From DSCS01 sp035391585 (GTDB lineage: Bacteria; Macinerneyibacteriota; Macinerneyibacteria; Macinerneyibacteriales; DSCS01), in assembly GCA_964574875.1 (NCBI GenBank), contig CAZNOX010000004.1, forward strand, positions 37,263 to 101,262: a DNA stretch of 64,000 bases, given 5' to 3'. The position numbers were made by a program, and so were the translations under genes. The notes beneath the pieces are model-generated. The model did no database searches. It was not told the origin of the DNA and saw only the letters and a list, made by a program, of their open reading frames with translations. Below are positions 42,623 to 50,370 of the stretch, piece after piece; the stretch's first letter is position 1; each line of letters starts with the position of its first letter.

Positions 42623-43501
42623 TTAATAGATCCGTTCCCGCAAGACCCCGCCCGGCGTGAAGGAGACGATCACAGGAGGGACCTGGAGAAGTTCATGGTC
42701 AAAAAGGGTAAAGACCTCATCACTCTCGCTGATGATGGCCCCGGCAACGCGGTCCAAAAGAGCATAGTCTGAATCACTCATCTCGCTTTCCGACTGGGCG
42801 GCCAGCCCCCATCCGTCCCAGGGAAGAAGCTCCACTTTATTCAATGACGCGAGGTCCCGGAGAAGATTGCCCCTGATAAACCAGAGGCCCCGCATATCAA
42901 AGATCCCGAAATGCTCAGGATCTGCACCGCCTTCTCTGCACATCCTCCAGGCTTCCGCTGCATTGAGAAACAGCCCCCGGGGCATATCCAGGGTATCGAA
43001 CTCAAGGCCCAGACGCTCTCTCATAAAATCGTCGATCTGTGGGTCTGCCATGACCCAGCGGCTCTTTTCCTTGTCCCAATACTCCACCACCCAATGGTCT
43101 TCATAGCGGCCCGGGCTGAAGTATGTTCCGAACCCGCAGCGGGCTACAGCAGGGATCCCCTTGCGGCGGAGAAGGGAGACAAGGAAGACACTGAAATCAC
43201 GGCAATTTCCGAAAAACCTTTTCTCGTAAGGGCGCTCCTCGGTCAGGGGGCGGCTGTCCAGCGACATGATCCTTTCCAGGATCTTCTCGACGAAACGGTC
43301 CTGAACATGCTCTTTCTGCTCTTCTGTGGGAGCCACGCCGTAGCGTTCCGCCCAGTGGATGTGAAGAAAGAGATGCTGGATCAGGGAGACCATCCCGGGC
43401 AGATCATCAGGAACAGCATCACAAAGGCTCTCGAAGGAGCCGGGAGCTGTGATGATCCCCTGTTCTGAATAAAACTTGACAATATCGCGCATGCTTTTCA
43501 T
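42623..43501 (-). CDS. cytoplasmic transglutaminase-like protein
   Basis: The 292-residue protein has no signal peptide. The transglutaminase-like triad is Cys100 (FFGNCRDFSVFLVSLLRRKGIPAVARCGFGTYF), His136 (YEDHWVVEYWD) and Asp153 (RWVMADPQID). Such intracellular members occur near acetyltransferases and are thought to act on peptides or protein amides; function is unknown. Its start overlaps the upstream acetyltransferase stop by four bases. Confidence 0.8.
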   Translation of the reverse strand: MKSMRDIVKFYSEQGIITAPGSFESLCDAVPDDLPGMVSLIQHLFLHIHWAERYGVAPTEEQKEHVQDRFVEKILERIMSLDSRPLTEERPYEKRFFGNCRDFSVFLVSLLRRKGIPAVARCGFGTYFSPGRYEDHWVVEYWDKEKSRWVMADPQIDDFMRERLGLEFDTLDMPRGLFLNAAEAWRMCREGGADPEHFGIFDMRGLWFIRGNLLRDLASLNKVELLPWDGWGLAAQSESEMSDSDYALLDRVAGAIISESDEVFTLFDHELLQVPPVIVSFTPGGVLRERIY

Positions 43502-44019
43502 GATTCAGCCTCCTTGTCTTCCATTCCCTTTTTATACCGCAGCGTCGTCCCAAAGATATCCACTTCATCTGTGCAGGTTTCCCGTTCCCGCCGGCGTCTG
43601 ACCTCGATAAGGTTCAGGACGTCATAACCGTTAGCTTTCAGAAACAAGAGCATCGCTGTATTGTCGGGATGGACCCAGAAATAGAGGGTCTCCTGCCCCC
43701 GGGTTTCAGCCAGAGCCTCTCCCACGGCCAGAAACTGCCTGGCAATACCCTGTCTCCGGAAGGCCGGTTCCACGTAGAGCTGTTCGATCCAGACTGTCCT
43801 GTCTTCATCCTTAAAAACGGCATATCCGCATAATGTTTCGTCTTCGGCCACATAAACGATGAACCGTTCTTGAGAAAGCTCGTCTTTCAGCTCCTTTTTG
43901 GCCTCATCCCGGGAAAAGAGATCCCAAGACCCCTTCAGGCGGGCGATCTCTTCATGGAAATTGCCGATGAGCCTGCTTAAAGCCTCCTCATCAGAAGACT
44001 TCGCCGGGCGGTAGATCAT
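43498..44019 (-). CDS. GNAT family N-acetyltransferase
   Basis: The 173-residue single GNAT domain has IYRPAKSSDEEALSRLIGNFHEE, VYVAEDETLCGYAVF, IEQLYVEPAFRRQGIARQFLAVGEALA (acetyl-CoA loop R-R-Q-G-I-A) and FLKANGYDVLNLIEVRR. The acceptor is unknown. GGAGG lies six bases upstream of the ATG. It is coupled by ATGA to the transglutaminase-like gene. Confidence 0.83.
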   Translation of the reverse strand: MIYRPAKSSDEEALSRLIGNFHEEIARLKGSWDLFSRDEAKKELKDELSQERFIVYVAEDETLCGYAVFKDEDRTVWIEQLYVEPAFRRQGIARQFLAVGEALAETRGQETLYFWVHPDNTAMLLFLKANGYDVLNLIEVRRRRERETCTDEVDIFGTTLRYKKGMEDKEAES

Positions 44020-44075
44020 TTTTCCTCCCTGCCGGGGATTTCCGCGGTTTCAGGCATTCTGAAAAAAGAAGCGCA

Positions 44076-44690
44076 TCATTCCCGTTCGACTTTTCTGATG
44101 AGTTTGACAAGGATGAGGATAAGGGAACCTGCAACAAGTCCGTAATCCAGGGAGACTCCCAACCTGATCGCGCCGAAAAGACCGTAAAAGAGGCCGAAAA
44201 ATCCCAGCACCAGTGACCAGGCTCTCGATTTCAACGCATTGAAGAGCAGCGTGAAACCGATGACGATGGAAAGCGTGGGGCAGGGGACGATTCCTGTGGG
44301 CGCTCCGTAAAGGTAGGGAACCAGAGATTTGACAAAGAGAAAGTGGGGATAAAACCATCCCAATGCAATCATAATGACCCCGGATAAAGCAAAGATGTTC
44401 CACCCAGTAGTGACTTTTTCTTCGGGCATCCTGGCACTGAGGATCAGAAGGACAAGAAAGAGGGCCGCGAACATGAGCCCGTTAAAGATATTGGCCGTTG
44501 CCAGAGCCAGGACAGAAACAGACAGGATCGGCAGGGTCAGCACGACTCCCGCCTGGCGTCGCGTGGGCCGCCATCCGGCAAGTAAAGCAATGATCCCGAT
44601 CAAAAAAAGAATGTGCCAGACCACAGCCAGGGGAAAAAACTGTCTGCTGAGAATTTTCAATCCCATAAGAATACGCATGACATCAGGCAT
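44076..44690 (-). CDS. hypothetical membrane protein (DUF6064-like)
   Basis: The 204-residue protein has six membrane helices in pairs. YLYGAPTGIVPCPTLSIVIGFTLLF is the most characteristic segment and recalls the PCPT motif of DUF6064 membrane proteins; that match is from memory. Function is unknown. The tail LVKLIRKVERE is basic. GGAGGG precedes the ATG, behind a consensus promoter. Confidence 0.7.
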   Translation of the reverse strand: MPDVMRILMGLKILSRQFFPLAVVWHILFLIGIIALLAGWRPTRRQAGVVLTLPILSVSVLALATANIFNGLMFAALFLVLLILSARMPEEKVTTGWNIFALSGVIMIALGWFYPHFLFVKSLVPYLYGAPTGIVPCPTLSIVIGFTLLFNALKSRAWSLVLGFFGLFYGLFGAIRLGVSLDYGLVAGSLILILVKLIRKVERE

Positions 44691-44720
44691 AACACCCTCC
44701 TCTATTTTTTTTGATAGTCT

Positions 44721-44748
44721 ATTATAATACTCTCCCCTTTTTTGTCAA
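44721..44748 (-). promoter_or_regulatory. promoter of the DUF6064-like gene
   Basis: On the minus strand perfect TTGACA (44743-44748) and perfect TATAAT (44721-44726), 16-bp spacer. Confidence 0.85.
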
Positions 44749-44773
44749 TCGGTCTTGTCCGTCTGTGACCTAT

Positions 44774-44802
44774 TTGACAAGGCCTCTCTTTTTGCGTATA
44801 CT
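44774..44802 (+). promoter_or_regulatory. promoter of the ferritin-like gene
   Basis: Perfect TTGACA (44774-44779) and TATACT (44797-44802), 17-bp spacer. It is divergent from the promoter at 44721-44748, with 25 bp between the two -35 elements. Confidence 0.85.
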
Positions 44803-44805
44803 CAA

Positions 44806-44817
44806 GGGTGATCACCC
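44806..44817. promoter_or_regulatory. palindrome at the transcription start of the ferritin-like gene
   Basis: GGGTGATCACCC is a perfect 12-bp palindrome four bases downstream of the -10 element, covering the expected start point. It could be an operator or a 5' mRNA hairpin. Confidence 0.5.
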
Positions 44818-44837
44818 ATTATTTCTAAGGAGGTGTT

Positions 44838-45350
44838 ATGGGTAAACGAGGAATCGAAATCCTGGATATTGATGTGAAAGCTTTGATCAAGATGCTCAAC
44901 GAAGCTCTTTCGGAAGAGTGGCTGGCCTATTATCAGTACTGGGTGGGATCCCGTGTCATCGAAGGGCCCATGCGCACAGAGATCGAGCCTGAGCTCCAGG
45001 TTCATGCCGATGAAGAGCTGAATCATGCCGTCATGGTCGCGGACCGGATTATTCAACTGGGCGGGACTCCTGTCCTCTCGCCGGCTCAATGGATGAAACT
45101 TGCCAGGTGTGACTATGAAAGCCCCGAAGACCCTTATGTGGAAGTCATCCTTCAGCAGAACCTCAACGGCGAACGCTGCGCCATACAGCGATACAAGGAG
45201 ATCTGTGATTTTACGCTGGGAAAAGACCCCACGACCTATCAGATGGCCCTGACCATCCTTCAGGATGAACTTGAGCATGAACAGGACATCGAGGACTGGA
45301 TCAACGATATCGACCTGTTGAAGGAGAATATCAAAAAGCTGAGAATGTGA
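44838..45350 (+). CDS. ferritin-like diiron protein (Dps-like/DPSL type)
   Basis: The 170-residue four-helix protein has the diiron ligand pattern Glu27, Glu60-x-x-His63, Glu112 and Glu144-x-x-His147 (SEEWLAYYQYW, ADEELNHAVM, NLNGERCAIQRY, LQDELEHEQD). Cysteines at 91, 114 and 123 near the site recall the DPSL (thioferritin) group. Such cages oxidise iron with H2O2 and protect anaerobes from oxygen. AAGGAGG precedes the ATG. Control through the start-site palindrome would fit an oxidative-stress or iron regulator. Confidence 0.82.
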   Translation: MGKRGIEILDIDVKALIKMLNEALSEEWLAYYQYWVGSRVIEGPMRTEIEPELQVHADEELNHAVMVADRIIQLGGTPVLSPAQWMKLARCDYESPEDPYVEVILQQNLNGERCAIQRYKEICDFTLGKDPTTYQMALTILQDELEHEQDIEDWINDIDLLKENIKKLRM

Positions 45351-45353
45351 TCA

Positions 45354-45379
45354 CCAGGGGGAGGCCCCCCTCCCCCCGG
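45354..45379. terminator. G+C-rich hairpin between convergent genes
   Basis: GGGGGAGG (45357-45364) pairs with CCTCCCCC (45369-45376) around four C bases, extended by CC/GG after one mismatch. No T tract follows on either strand. It lies between the ferritin-like and HerA-like stops. Confidence 0.55.
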
Positions 45380-45394
45380 TCATTGACATCCTTC

Positions 45395-46906
45395 TCAGCG
45401 AAGCCCCCGCTTAATGGATCCCAGAAGCCCCCGGGCGATTTCTCTTCCGATGGTTCCTGTCACTGTGGAAATGAATGATTTTGTGATCCGTTCAGTGGAA
45501 AAGGGACTGTTCTTTCTGGCCCGGGCTTTGGCCTTCTCTTCTGCCAGACGCTGCTTCTCCTCTTCCTTGAGCATCCGGGCCCGTTTTTGATCTTCTTCCT
45601 TCCTTTTTTCTTCCTCTTCAAGGGCCTCATACTTCTTCATGATGATCTCGTAAGCCGATTCCGGATCCACACTCTGGGTGTACTTGTAATACATGGGAGA
45701 ATTCCGGATAACAGCCTCCCTCTTCTCCGGAGCAAGTGTTCCAAAAGCGCTTCGGGGTGGGGCAATGAGAGCCCGTTCCACAATCGAGGGTTTTCCCTCT
45801 TTATCCAGAAACGAGACCAGAGCTTCCCCTGTCTTCAGTTCTGTGATCACATCCTTGACATCAAAGTCCGGGTTTTGCCTGAATGTCTCCGCTGCTCCGT
45901 TGACAGCTTTCTGCTCTTTGGGCGTGAACGCTCTCAAAGCATGCTGAACACGGTTTCCCAGCTGTCCCGAGACGGAGTCCGGAATATCGGCAGGATTCTG
46001 TGTGACAAAAAAGACACCCACCCCTTTGGACCGGATAAGACGGACCACAAGCTCGATCTTCTCCAGAAGAGCCCGGGGAGTATCGTTAAAAAGGAGATGC
46101 GCTTCGTCAAAGAAGAAGACCAGTTCCGGTTTCTCGGGATCCCCGATCTCAGGAAGCACTTCGAAAAGTTCGGAGAGAAGCCATAAAAGAAAAGTCGAAT
46201 AGATCCTGGGGCTGTTATAGAGCTCCTGTGCAGCAAGGATATTGACCACTCCCCGGCCATTGATGTCCCGGGCCATGAGATCTTTGATCTCCAGAGACGG
46301 CTCTCCGAAAAAGATATCTCCCCCGGCTGATTCCAATTGCAGAAGAGCCCTTTGGATAGCCCCGATGGACGGTGACGAGATATTCCCGTATTTCAGGGTA
46401 TACTCCCCGGCATGGTCTCCCACATAATGGAGCATGGATCGGAGGTCCTTCAGGTCAAGCAGGAGCCATCCGTTTTCATCGGCGATCCGGAAGGTGATCT
46501 CCAGGACTCCCGCCTGGACATCGTTCAGGCCCATGAGCCGGCTCAAAAGAATGGGCCCCATTTCTGATATGTCTGTCCTCACCGGATGGCCCAGGCGGCC
46601 GAAGACATCCCAGAGGCGGACGGGAAAAGATTGAAACGAAAAGGGAGACAACCCGATATGATCGATGCGTTCCTGCAGCTTGGGATTCATCACGCCGGCT
46701 TCGGCCAGACTCGCCAGGTCCCCTTTGACATCGGCCAGAAAGACAGGCACTCCGATTTCACTGAAATGTTCCGCCAGGACTTTGAGTGTCACCGTTTTCC
46801 CGGTCCCCGTGGCCCCTGCGATGAGGCCATGCCGGTTGCTCATACGCGCCAGCAGCTCCACCTGCCCGGTTCCTTTTCCTATGATAAAACCATGCTCTTC
46901 AGCCAT
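45395..46906 (-). CDS. HerA-like ATPase (DUF853, YjgR family)
   Basis: The 503-residue protein has Walker A at GLIAGATGTGKTVTL, VFLADVKGDLASLAEAG, then Walker B LVFFFDEAHLLF and sensor VFFVTQNPADIPDSV. The C-terminus has a Glu/Lys coiled coil (EALEEEEKRKEEDQKRARMLKEEEKQRL) and a tail ITKSFISTVTGTIGREIARGLLGSI typical of YjgR. The family belongs to the FtsK/HerA pumping ATPases, but its substrate is unknown. AAGGAGGG precedes the ATG. Confidence 0.9.
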   Translation of the reverse strand: MAEEHGFIIGKGTGQVELLARMSNRHGLIAGATGTGKTVTLKVLAEHFSEIGVPVFLADVKGDLASLAEAGVMNPKLQERIDHIGLSPFSFQSFPVRLWDVFGRLGHPVRTDISEMGPILLSRLMGLNDVQAGVLEITFRIADENGWLLLDLKDLRSMLHYVGDHAGEYTLKYGNISSPSIGAIQRALLQLESAGGDIFFGEPSLEIKDLMARDINGRGVVNILAAQELYNSPRIYSTFLLWLLSELFEVLPEIGDPEKPELVFFFDEAHLLFNDTPRALLEKIELVVRLIRSKGVGVFFVTQNPADIPDSVSGQLGNRVQHALRAFTPKEQKAVNGAAETFRQNPDFDVKDVITELKTGEALVSFLDKEGKPSIVERALIAPPRSAFGTLAPEKREAVIRNSPMYYKYTQSVDPESAYEIIMKKYEALEEEEKRKEEDQKRARMLKEEEKQRLAEEKAKARARKNSPFSTERITKSFISTVTGTIGREIARGLLGSIKRGLR

Positions 46907-46930
46907 AAGGCCCTCCTTGTTGATTCTTCT

Positions 46931-46959
46931 ATTTTATTACAAAAAAAAGACTCCTTCAA
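46931..46959 (-). promoter_or_regulatory. promoter of the HerA-like gene
   Basis: On the minus strand TTGAAG (46954-46959) and TAAAAT (46931-46936), 17-bp spacer that includes eight T bases. Confidence 0.6.
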
Positions 46960-46988
46960 TCCTCTTTATCGTCTCATTCCACCCTTGA

Positions 46989-47486
46989 TCATAAAAGAGT
47001 CTCCGGAAGCTGAATGACTTTAGCCAGCATGAGACACGGATTCTCCTTGCCCCATAACCGGGGAAACTCTTCCAGGGGCAGAAATCCCATGGACGAATAG
47101 AAGCGCCGGGTCCGGGCATAATTGACATCATGGTGAGCGCTGCTCAGGGTCTTGACCGTTAAGAAGACAAAATTGCGTTCTTTGAGGCTCTCTTCGCATT
47201 TCTCGATCAACCCTTTTCCGTACCCCCGCCTCTGGCATCTCTTCAGTATACCCATGACAAAGATCTCAGCGGTAGACCTGTTATGTTCATGAAGAGAGAT
47301 AAACCCTACATACTCGTCCCCTTCACGGACAGCGGCCATATACTTCTCCCGTGATCCCCTGATGTACTCTTCAACAGCTTCGGGGATCCCGAACCATTCG
47401 GGAAGATCAGCAAGGATCCGTCTGCAGATCTCCTCCCTGGTCTCGGGGAGCAGGACTTCTGCTATTCTGATCTCGTGGCTGGTCAT
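46989..47486 (-). CDS. GNAT family N-acetyltransferase
   Basis: The 165-residue GNAT protein has LADLPEWFGIPEAVEEYIRGSREKYMAAV, YVGFISLHEHNRSTAEIFVMGILKRCQRRGYGKGLIEKCE (acetyl-CoA loop) and YARTRRFYSSMGFLPLEEFPRLWGKENPCLML. The PEWFGIPEAVEEYI opening marks a common bacterial subgroup with unknown acceptor. It is last in the six-gene operon and overlaps the VOC gene by four bases. Confidence 0.84.
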   Translation of the reverse strand: MTSHEIRIAEVLLPETREEICRRILADLPEWFGIPEAVEEYIRGSREKYMAAVREGDEYVGFISLHEHNRSTAEIFVMGILKRCQRRGYGKGLIEKCEESLKERNFVFLTVKTLSSAHHDVNYARTRRFYSSMGFLPLEEFPRLWGKENPCLMLAKVIQLPETLL

Positions 47487-47893
47487 CGCTTTCCCCCCTC
47501 GTTTTTACCCCGCCTGGCAAAAGCGATGATATGGCCATCGGGGTCCTGAAGATAGGCTGCACTGTCCCCCCAGTCCCGTTCTCCCAGAGGCGAGAGAAGG
47601 CGTGCCCCCTGCTTTTGTGCACGCTTCACCGCCTCTTCGGGTTTTTCCAGAAGAAGGTAGAGTTCACAGCGGGGGATCCCGGCTCCTAAAGAAGGATCGC
47701 ATATCTCTTCTCCTAAAAGCCTTTTGATCCCCTTTTCAGGCATCAATCCCAGGTTCACGCCATTCATCAGTTCAAACTGAGTCATCCCCGGCTCGTGGAA
47801 AAGCGGGGGACGTCCCAGGATCTCCTGGTAAAAGAGACGGCTTTTTTCCTGGTCTGAGCAGTAGAGAATAAACTCACATCCTTGTACTGTCAT
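47483..47893 (-). CDS. VOC (glyoxalase/bleomycin-resistance) family protein
   Basis: The 136-residue protein has two beta-alpha-beta-beta-beta modules: FILYCSDQEKSRLFYQEILGRPPLFHEPGMTQFELMNGVNLGLMP and CELYLLLEKPEEAVKRAQKQGARLLSPLGERDWGDSAAYLQDPDGHIIAFA. PDGHIIAF is the usual metal-site strand. Activity is unknown. AAAGGAG precedes the ATG, inside the end of the DUF1848 gene (20-base overlap). Confidence 0.85.
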   Translation of the reverse strand: MTVQGCEFILYCSDQEKSRLFYQEILGRPPLFHEPGMTQFELMNGVNLGLMPEKGIKRLLGEEICDPSLGAGIPRCELYLLLEKPEEAVKRAQKQGARLLSPLGERDWGDSAAYLQDPDGHIIAFARRGKNEGGKR

Positions 47894-48836
47894 GGGGACT
47901 CCTTTTTTCGATAGGGTTCATGTCAGAGAGGCTCTCAGCTGTCAAGAGGCTCCGGGATAACGAGTGCCGGGAGAACCGGGCATAACAATAGAGACAGGCA
48001 TAGCGGCATGTTCCGTATGCCCCGATATCACGGCTTTCGATGCACCGGCAGAGCGTCCGCTGAGACGTGTCTTTTTTTGCTTTTTTGAGAAACTCAGCCA
48101 GCTTTGCATCTCCGGGGTAGAGATGACTGAGAAGTGTCCCGTCCACGCATCTTGCCGGCGTGATCCCCCACTCCCTCCAGTCTCCTTCAGCACAGACAGT
48201 CACCGAAAAATCGGGGTTGACAGCCCTCCAGCGCTTCTGCGCCTGACTCAGGATCTCCTTCAGGCAGAGTTCGTCATCTGCAGAGGGTTCTCCGGGAGAA
48301 GAGGGAATCTTGTCAAGCCTCCGCCGGACATACGAGTAAGGTTCCACATCAAGAAGGCTGACAACCAGCCTGTCCGTATAGGGCACCAGCCGGTCTCCCA
48401 GGGAGACGACTCTCTTTCCGAGGGCTTCAGCAGAGAGGGAGGAGGAAACGGCAAGAGGGTCAAAACGCCAGATCACTCTCTTTTTGCCCAGAAGCGAGGA
48501 AAGCTGCCTGAACAGTTCGACCCTGGCTTCAAGAGGCGGAAGACCCGGTTCCCAGCCCTCTTTTTCATAATCGTTGAGGCTAAAATGGAGATAAAACCCC
48601 AACCCGTTCTCTTCCAGGGTCCTGGCTGAAGAAAGCAGCGGCCCCGGATTTTTACTCCAGAAGACCACCGCCCGCACATTCTCATAGGAGATCAGGTGCC
48701 TTTTGCGGTTATAGGGGTTCACACGGACAGAGTAGCCCTGATGAAGACGATTCATCAACCATGGCATAAAAAAGGCCGGGATATCGGTGACCCGGCTGGC
48801 AGAGAGGATCACAGGAGAGACGGGAAGACGCGCCAC
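47874..48836 (-). CDS. DUF1848 family protein (radical SAM-like, Cys-rich C-terminus)
   Basis: The 320-residue protein matches DUF1848: VILSASRVTDIPAFFMPWLMNRLHQGYSVRVNPYNRKRH, VRAVVFWSKNPGPLL, LHFSLNDYEKEGWEPGLPP, KKRVIWRFDPLAVS and SVTVCAEGDWREWGITPARCVDG. The C-terminal CRCIESRDIGAYGTCRYACLYCYARFS has five cysteines that probably hold a 4Fe-4S cluster. The family is predicted to be related to radical SAM photolyase-like enzymes; no activity is established. The start is GTG at 48836, four bases after GGAGGG. The frame stays open upstream but overlaps the flavoprotein gene. Confidence 0.83.
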   Translation of the reverse strand: MARLPVSPVILSASRVTDIPAFFMPWLMNRLHQGYSVRVNPYNRKRHLISYENVRAVVFWSKNPGPLLSSARTLEENGLGFYLHFSLNDYEKEGWEPGLPPLEARVELFRQLSSLLGKKRVIWRFDPLAVSSSLSAEALGKRVVSLGDRLVPYTDRLVVSLLDVEPYSYVRRRLDKIPSSPGEPSADDELCLKEILSQAQKRWRAVNPDFSVTVCAEGDWREWGITPARCVDGTLLSHLYPGDAKLAEFLKKAKKDTSQRTLCRCIESRDIGAYGTCRYACLYCYARFSRHSLSRSLLTAESLSDMNPIEKRSPHDSTRM

Positions 48837-48856
48837 AAGACCCTCCCCTGACAACC

Positions 48857-49423
48857 TTAACAGGATACGTGAAGAGACCGGCCCAGCTCCCGGGCCTGTC
48901 CCAGGGCAGCTGTATTCTCCCGAAGAGCCTGTTCCCCTGTACTCACTCCGAATGAAAAGCTGAACTCCATCCTGAGAAACCGGGCCATGGACGCAACCGA
49001 TTCCCGTGCGATGAGATAACCGGAATCGGCCTCGCTGCCCCCGAATGTGGAGAGAAATCCGATCTGCTTTCCTTTGAAACTGCTGAAATCCATGGCGTAG
49101 ATCCGATCGATGCAAGCTTTCATCTGAGCGGTCATGTGCCACCAGTAGATGGGAGAAGCCAGGATGATGAAAGAGGCCTCCCTGATCAGGGGATAAAGCT
49201 CATCCATATCATCGCGGATGACACAGCGAGCTCCCTTCTCCTTGCAGGATGAACATCCCCGGCACGGGGCGATGGTCATTTCAGCGGTGTCCAGACGTTC
49301 GGTCCGTCCCCCCTCAAAAGCCTCACCCGCCCCTTCCAGGAAGGTGTCCAGGAGAAGGGCGGTGTTCCCGTTCAAACGGGGGCTTCCCTGAAGAGCCAGA
49401 AGAGTGACCGGAGACACAGTCAT
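48857..49423 (-). CDS. NAD(P)H-dependent FMN reductase / iron-sulfur flavoprotein-like
   Basis: The 188-residue flavodoxin-like protein has the FMN phosphate loop GSPRLNGNTALLLDTFL. A compact cysteine motif APCRGCSSCKEKGARCVIRDDMDEL is shared with iron-sulfur flavoproteins, followed by IILASPIYWWHMTAQMKACIDR. It likely moves electrons between NAD(P)H or ferredoxin and an unknown acceptor. Its start overlaps the VIT gene end by four bases, and the DUF1848 gene follows after 20 bases. Confidence 0.85.
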   Translation of the reverse strand: MTVSPVTLLALQGSPRLNGNTALLLDTFLEGAGEAFEGGRTERLDTAEMTIAPCRGCSSCKEKGARCVIRDDMDELYPLIREASFIILASPIYWWHMTAQMKACIDRIYAMDFSSFKGKQIGFLSTFGGSEADSGYLIARESVASMARFLRMEFSFSFGVSTGEQALRENTAALGQARELGRSLHVSC

Positions 49424-50286
49424 ATCTCCAGCCCCCAGAATGTCCGTACAGCCCAGCCTATACCGAAGGAGAGAAGAGCCACACCCAGGCTGATCAGGGC
49501 CATCTCCAGAAAACGCCGTCTGAAGGGGAGGTCTTTGGCCACGGCGATGTAAAAGTTAAAAGCCAGAATGATCAGGATAGCTGCAGCCAGCATGAGGGCC
49601 AGGTTGACGAAAGGATTCACGAAAAGAAAGAACGGGAGTGTCAGAAGGATAACGGTCCCCACGTAGGCCAGGCCCGTATAGAGGCTTGATGTCAGGGCTC
49701 GGGCATGGTTCCCCTCCTGGCGCTGTGACAGAAACTCGCTGGCGGCCATGGAAAAGGAGGCTGCGATCCCGGTGATGAGCCCCAGCAGAGCGATGGTCCG
49801 GCTGTTCTGGATAGCAAATGTAAATCCCGCCAGGGCGCCGCTGAGTTCCACCAGGGCATCATTCAGGCCCAGCACCACCGAACCCATATAGGTGAGTTTA
49901 TCTTCATTGAGCATGTCCAGAAGTTGTTTTTCATGGACATCCTCTTCACGTCCCATGCGGGCCGCTTCGGGCATGCTCTTTTCAATATCGTCATAAAGCG
50001 CAGCCGCTTCCACCTCTCCCCGTTCCATGAGCTTCAGAGTAAAAGTGAGGCCCACAGTCCGTGCCAGGATATAATACCAGCCGATCCTGAGAAACGACGG
50101 GGCCACATTCCGGTGTGTGTACCGTTTCAGGACTTCATAATGATTCTTTTCCGTGTGTGAGATATCCGTGAGGATCGCCTTATTGTCCGGATCCTTCTCC
50201 CTGGCTGCCAGGGCTTTATAGATATGATAACCCTCGATCTCATCCCTCTGGATCCTCACCAGCTGCCTGATGACACTCTTCTCCAC
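49420..50286 (-). CDS. VIT1/CCC1 family transporter with N-terminal ferritin-like domain
   Basis: The 288-residue protein has an N-terminal four-helix rubrerythrin-like domain (about 1-130: IQRDEIEGYHIYKALAAREKD, DISHTEKNHYEVLKRY, EVEAAALYDDIE, EDVHEKQLLDML) with E-x-x-H metal ligands. A VIT1 membrane domain follows: MGSVVLGLNDALVELSGALAGFTFAIQ, GIAASFSMAASEFLSQRQEG and three more helices. This ferritin-CCC1 fusion moves Fe2+ or Mn2+ across the membrane. The start is GTG at 50286, behind AAAGGAG; an upstream in-frame GTG at 50325 lacks such a site. Confidence 0.86.
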   Translation of the reverse strand: MEKSVIRQLVRIQRDEIEGYHIYKALAAREKDPDNKAILTDISHTEKNHYEVLKRYTHRNVAPSFLRIGWYYILARTVGLTFTLKLMERGEVEAAALYDDIEKSMPEAARMGREEDVHEKQLLDMLNEDKLTYMGSVVLGLNDALVELSGALAGFTFAIQNSRTIALLGLITGIAASFSMAASEFLSQRQEGNHARALTSSLYTGLAYVGTVILLTLPFFLFVNPFVNLALMLAAAILIILAFNFYIAVAKDLPFRRRFLEMALISLGVALLSFGIGWAVRTFWGLEI

Positions 50287-50370
50287 AGCGTCTCCTTTTT
50301 CTTTCGTTCTCTTTGAGTATGCCACAACACGCGGAAATATCCAGTGCAGATTCTCTCAACGCGCGGGGTT

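Noticed and set aside
48837..49142. N-terminal extension of the DUF1848 frame
   Set aside because: It overlaps the flavoprotein gene and has Arg/Gly-rich non-homologous sequence. The GTG at 48836 follows a good ribosome-binding site and begins the conserved domain.
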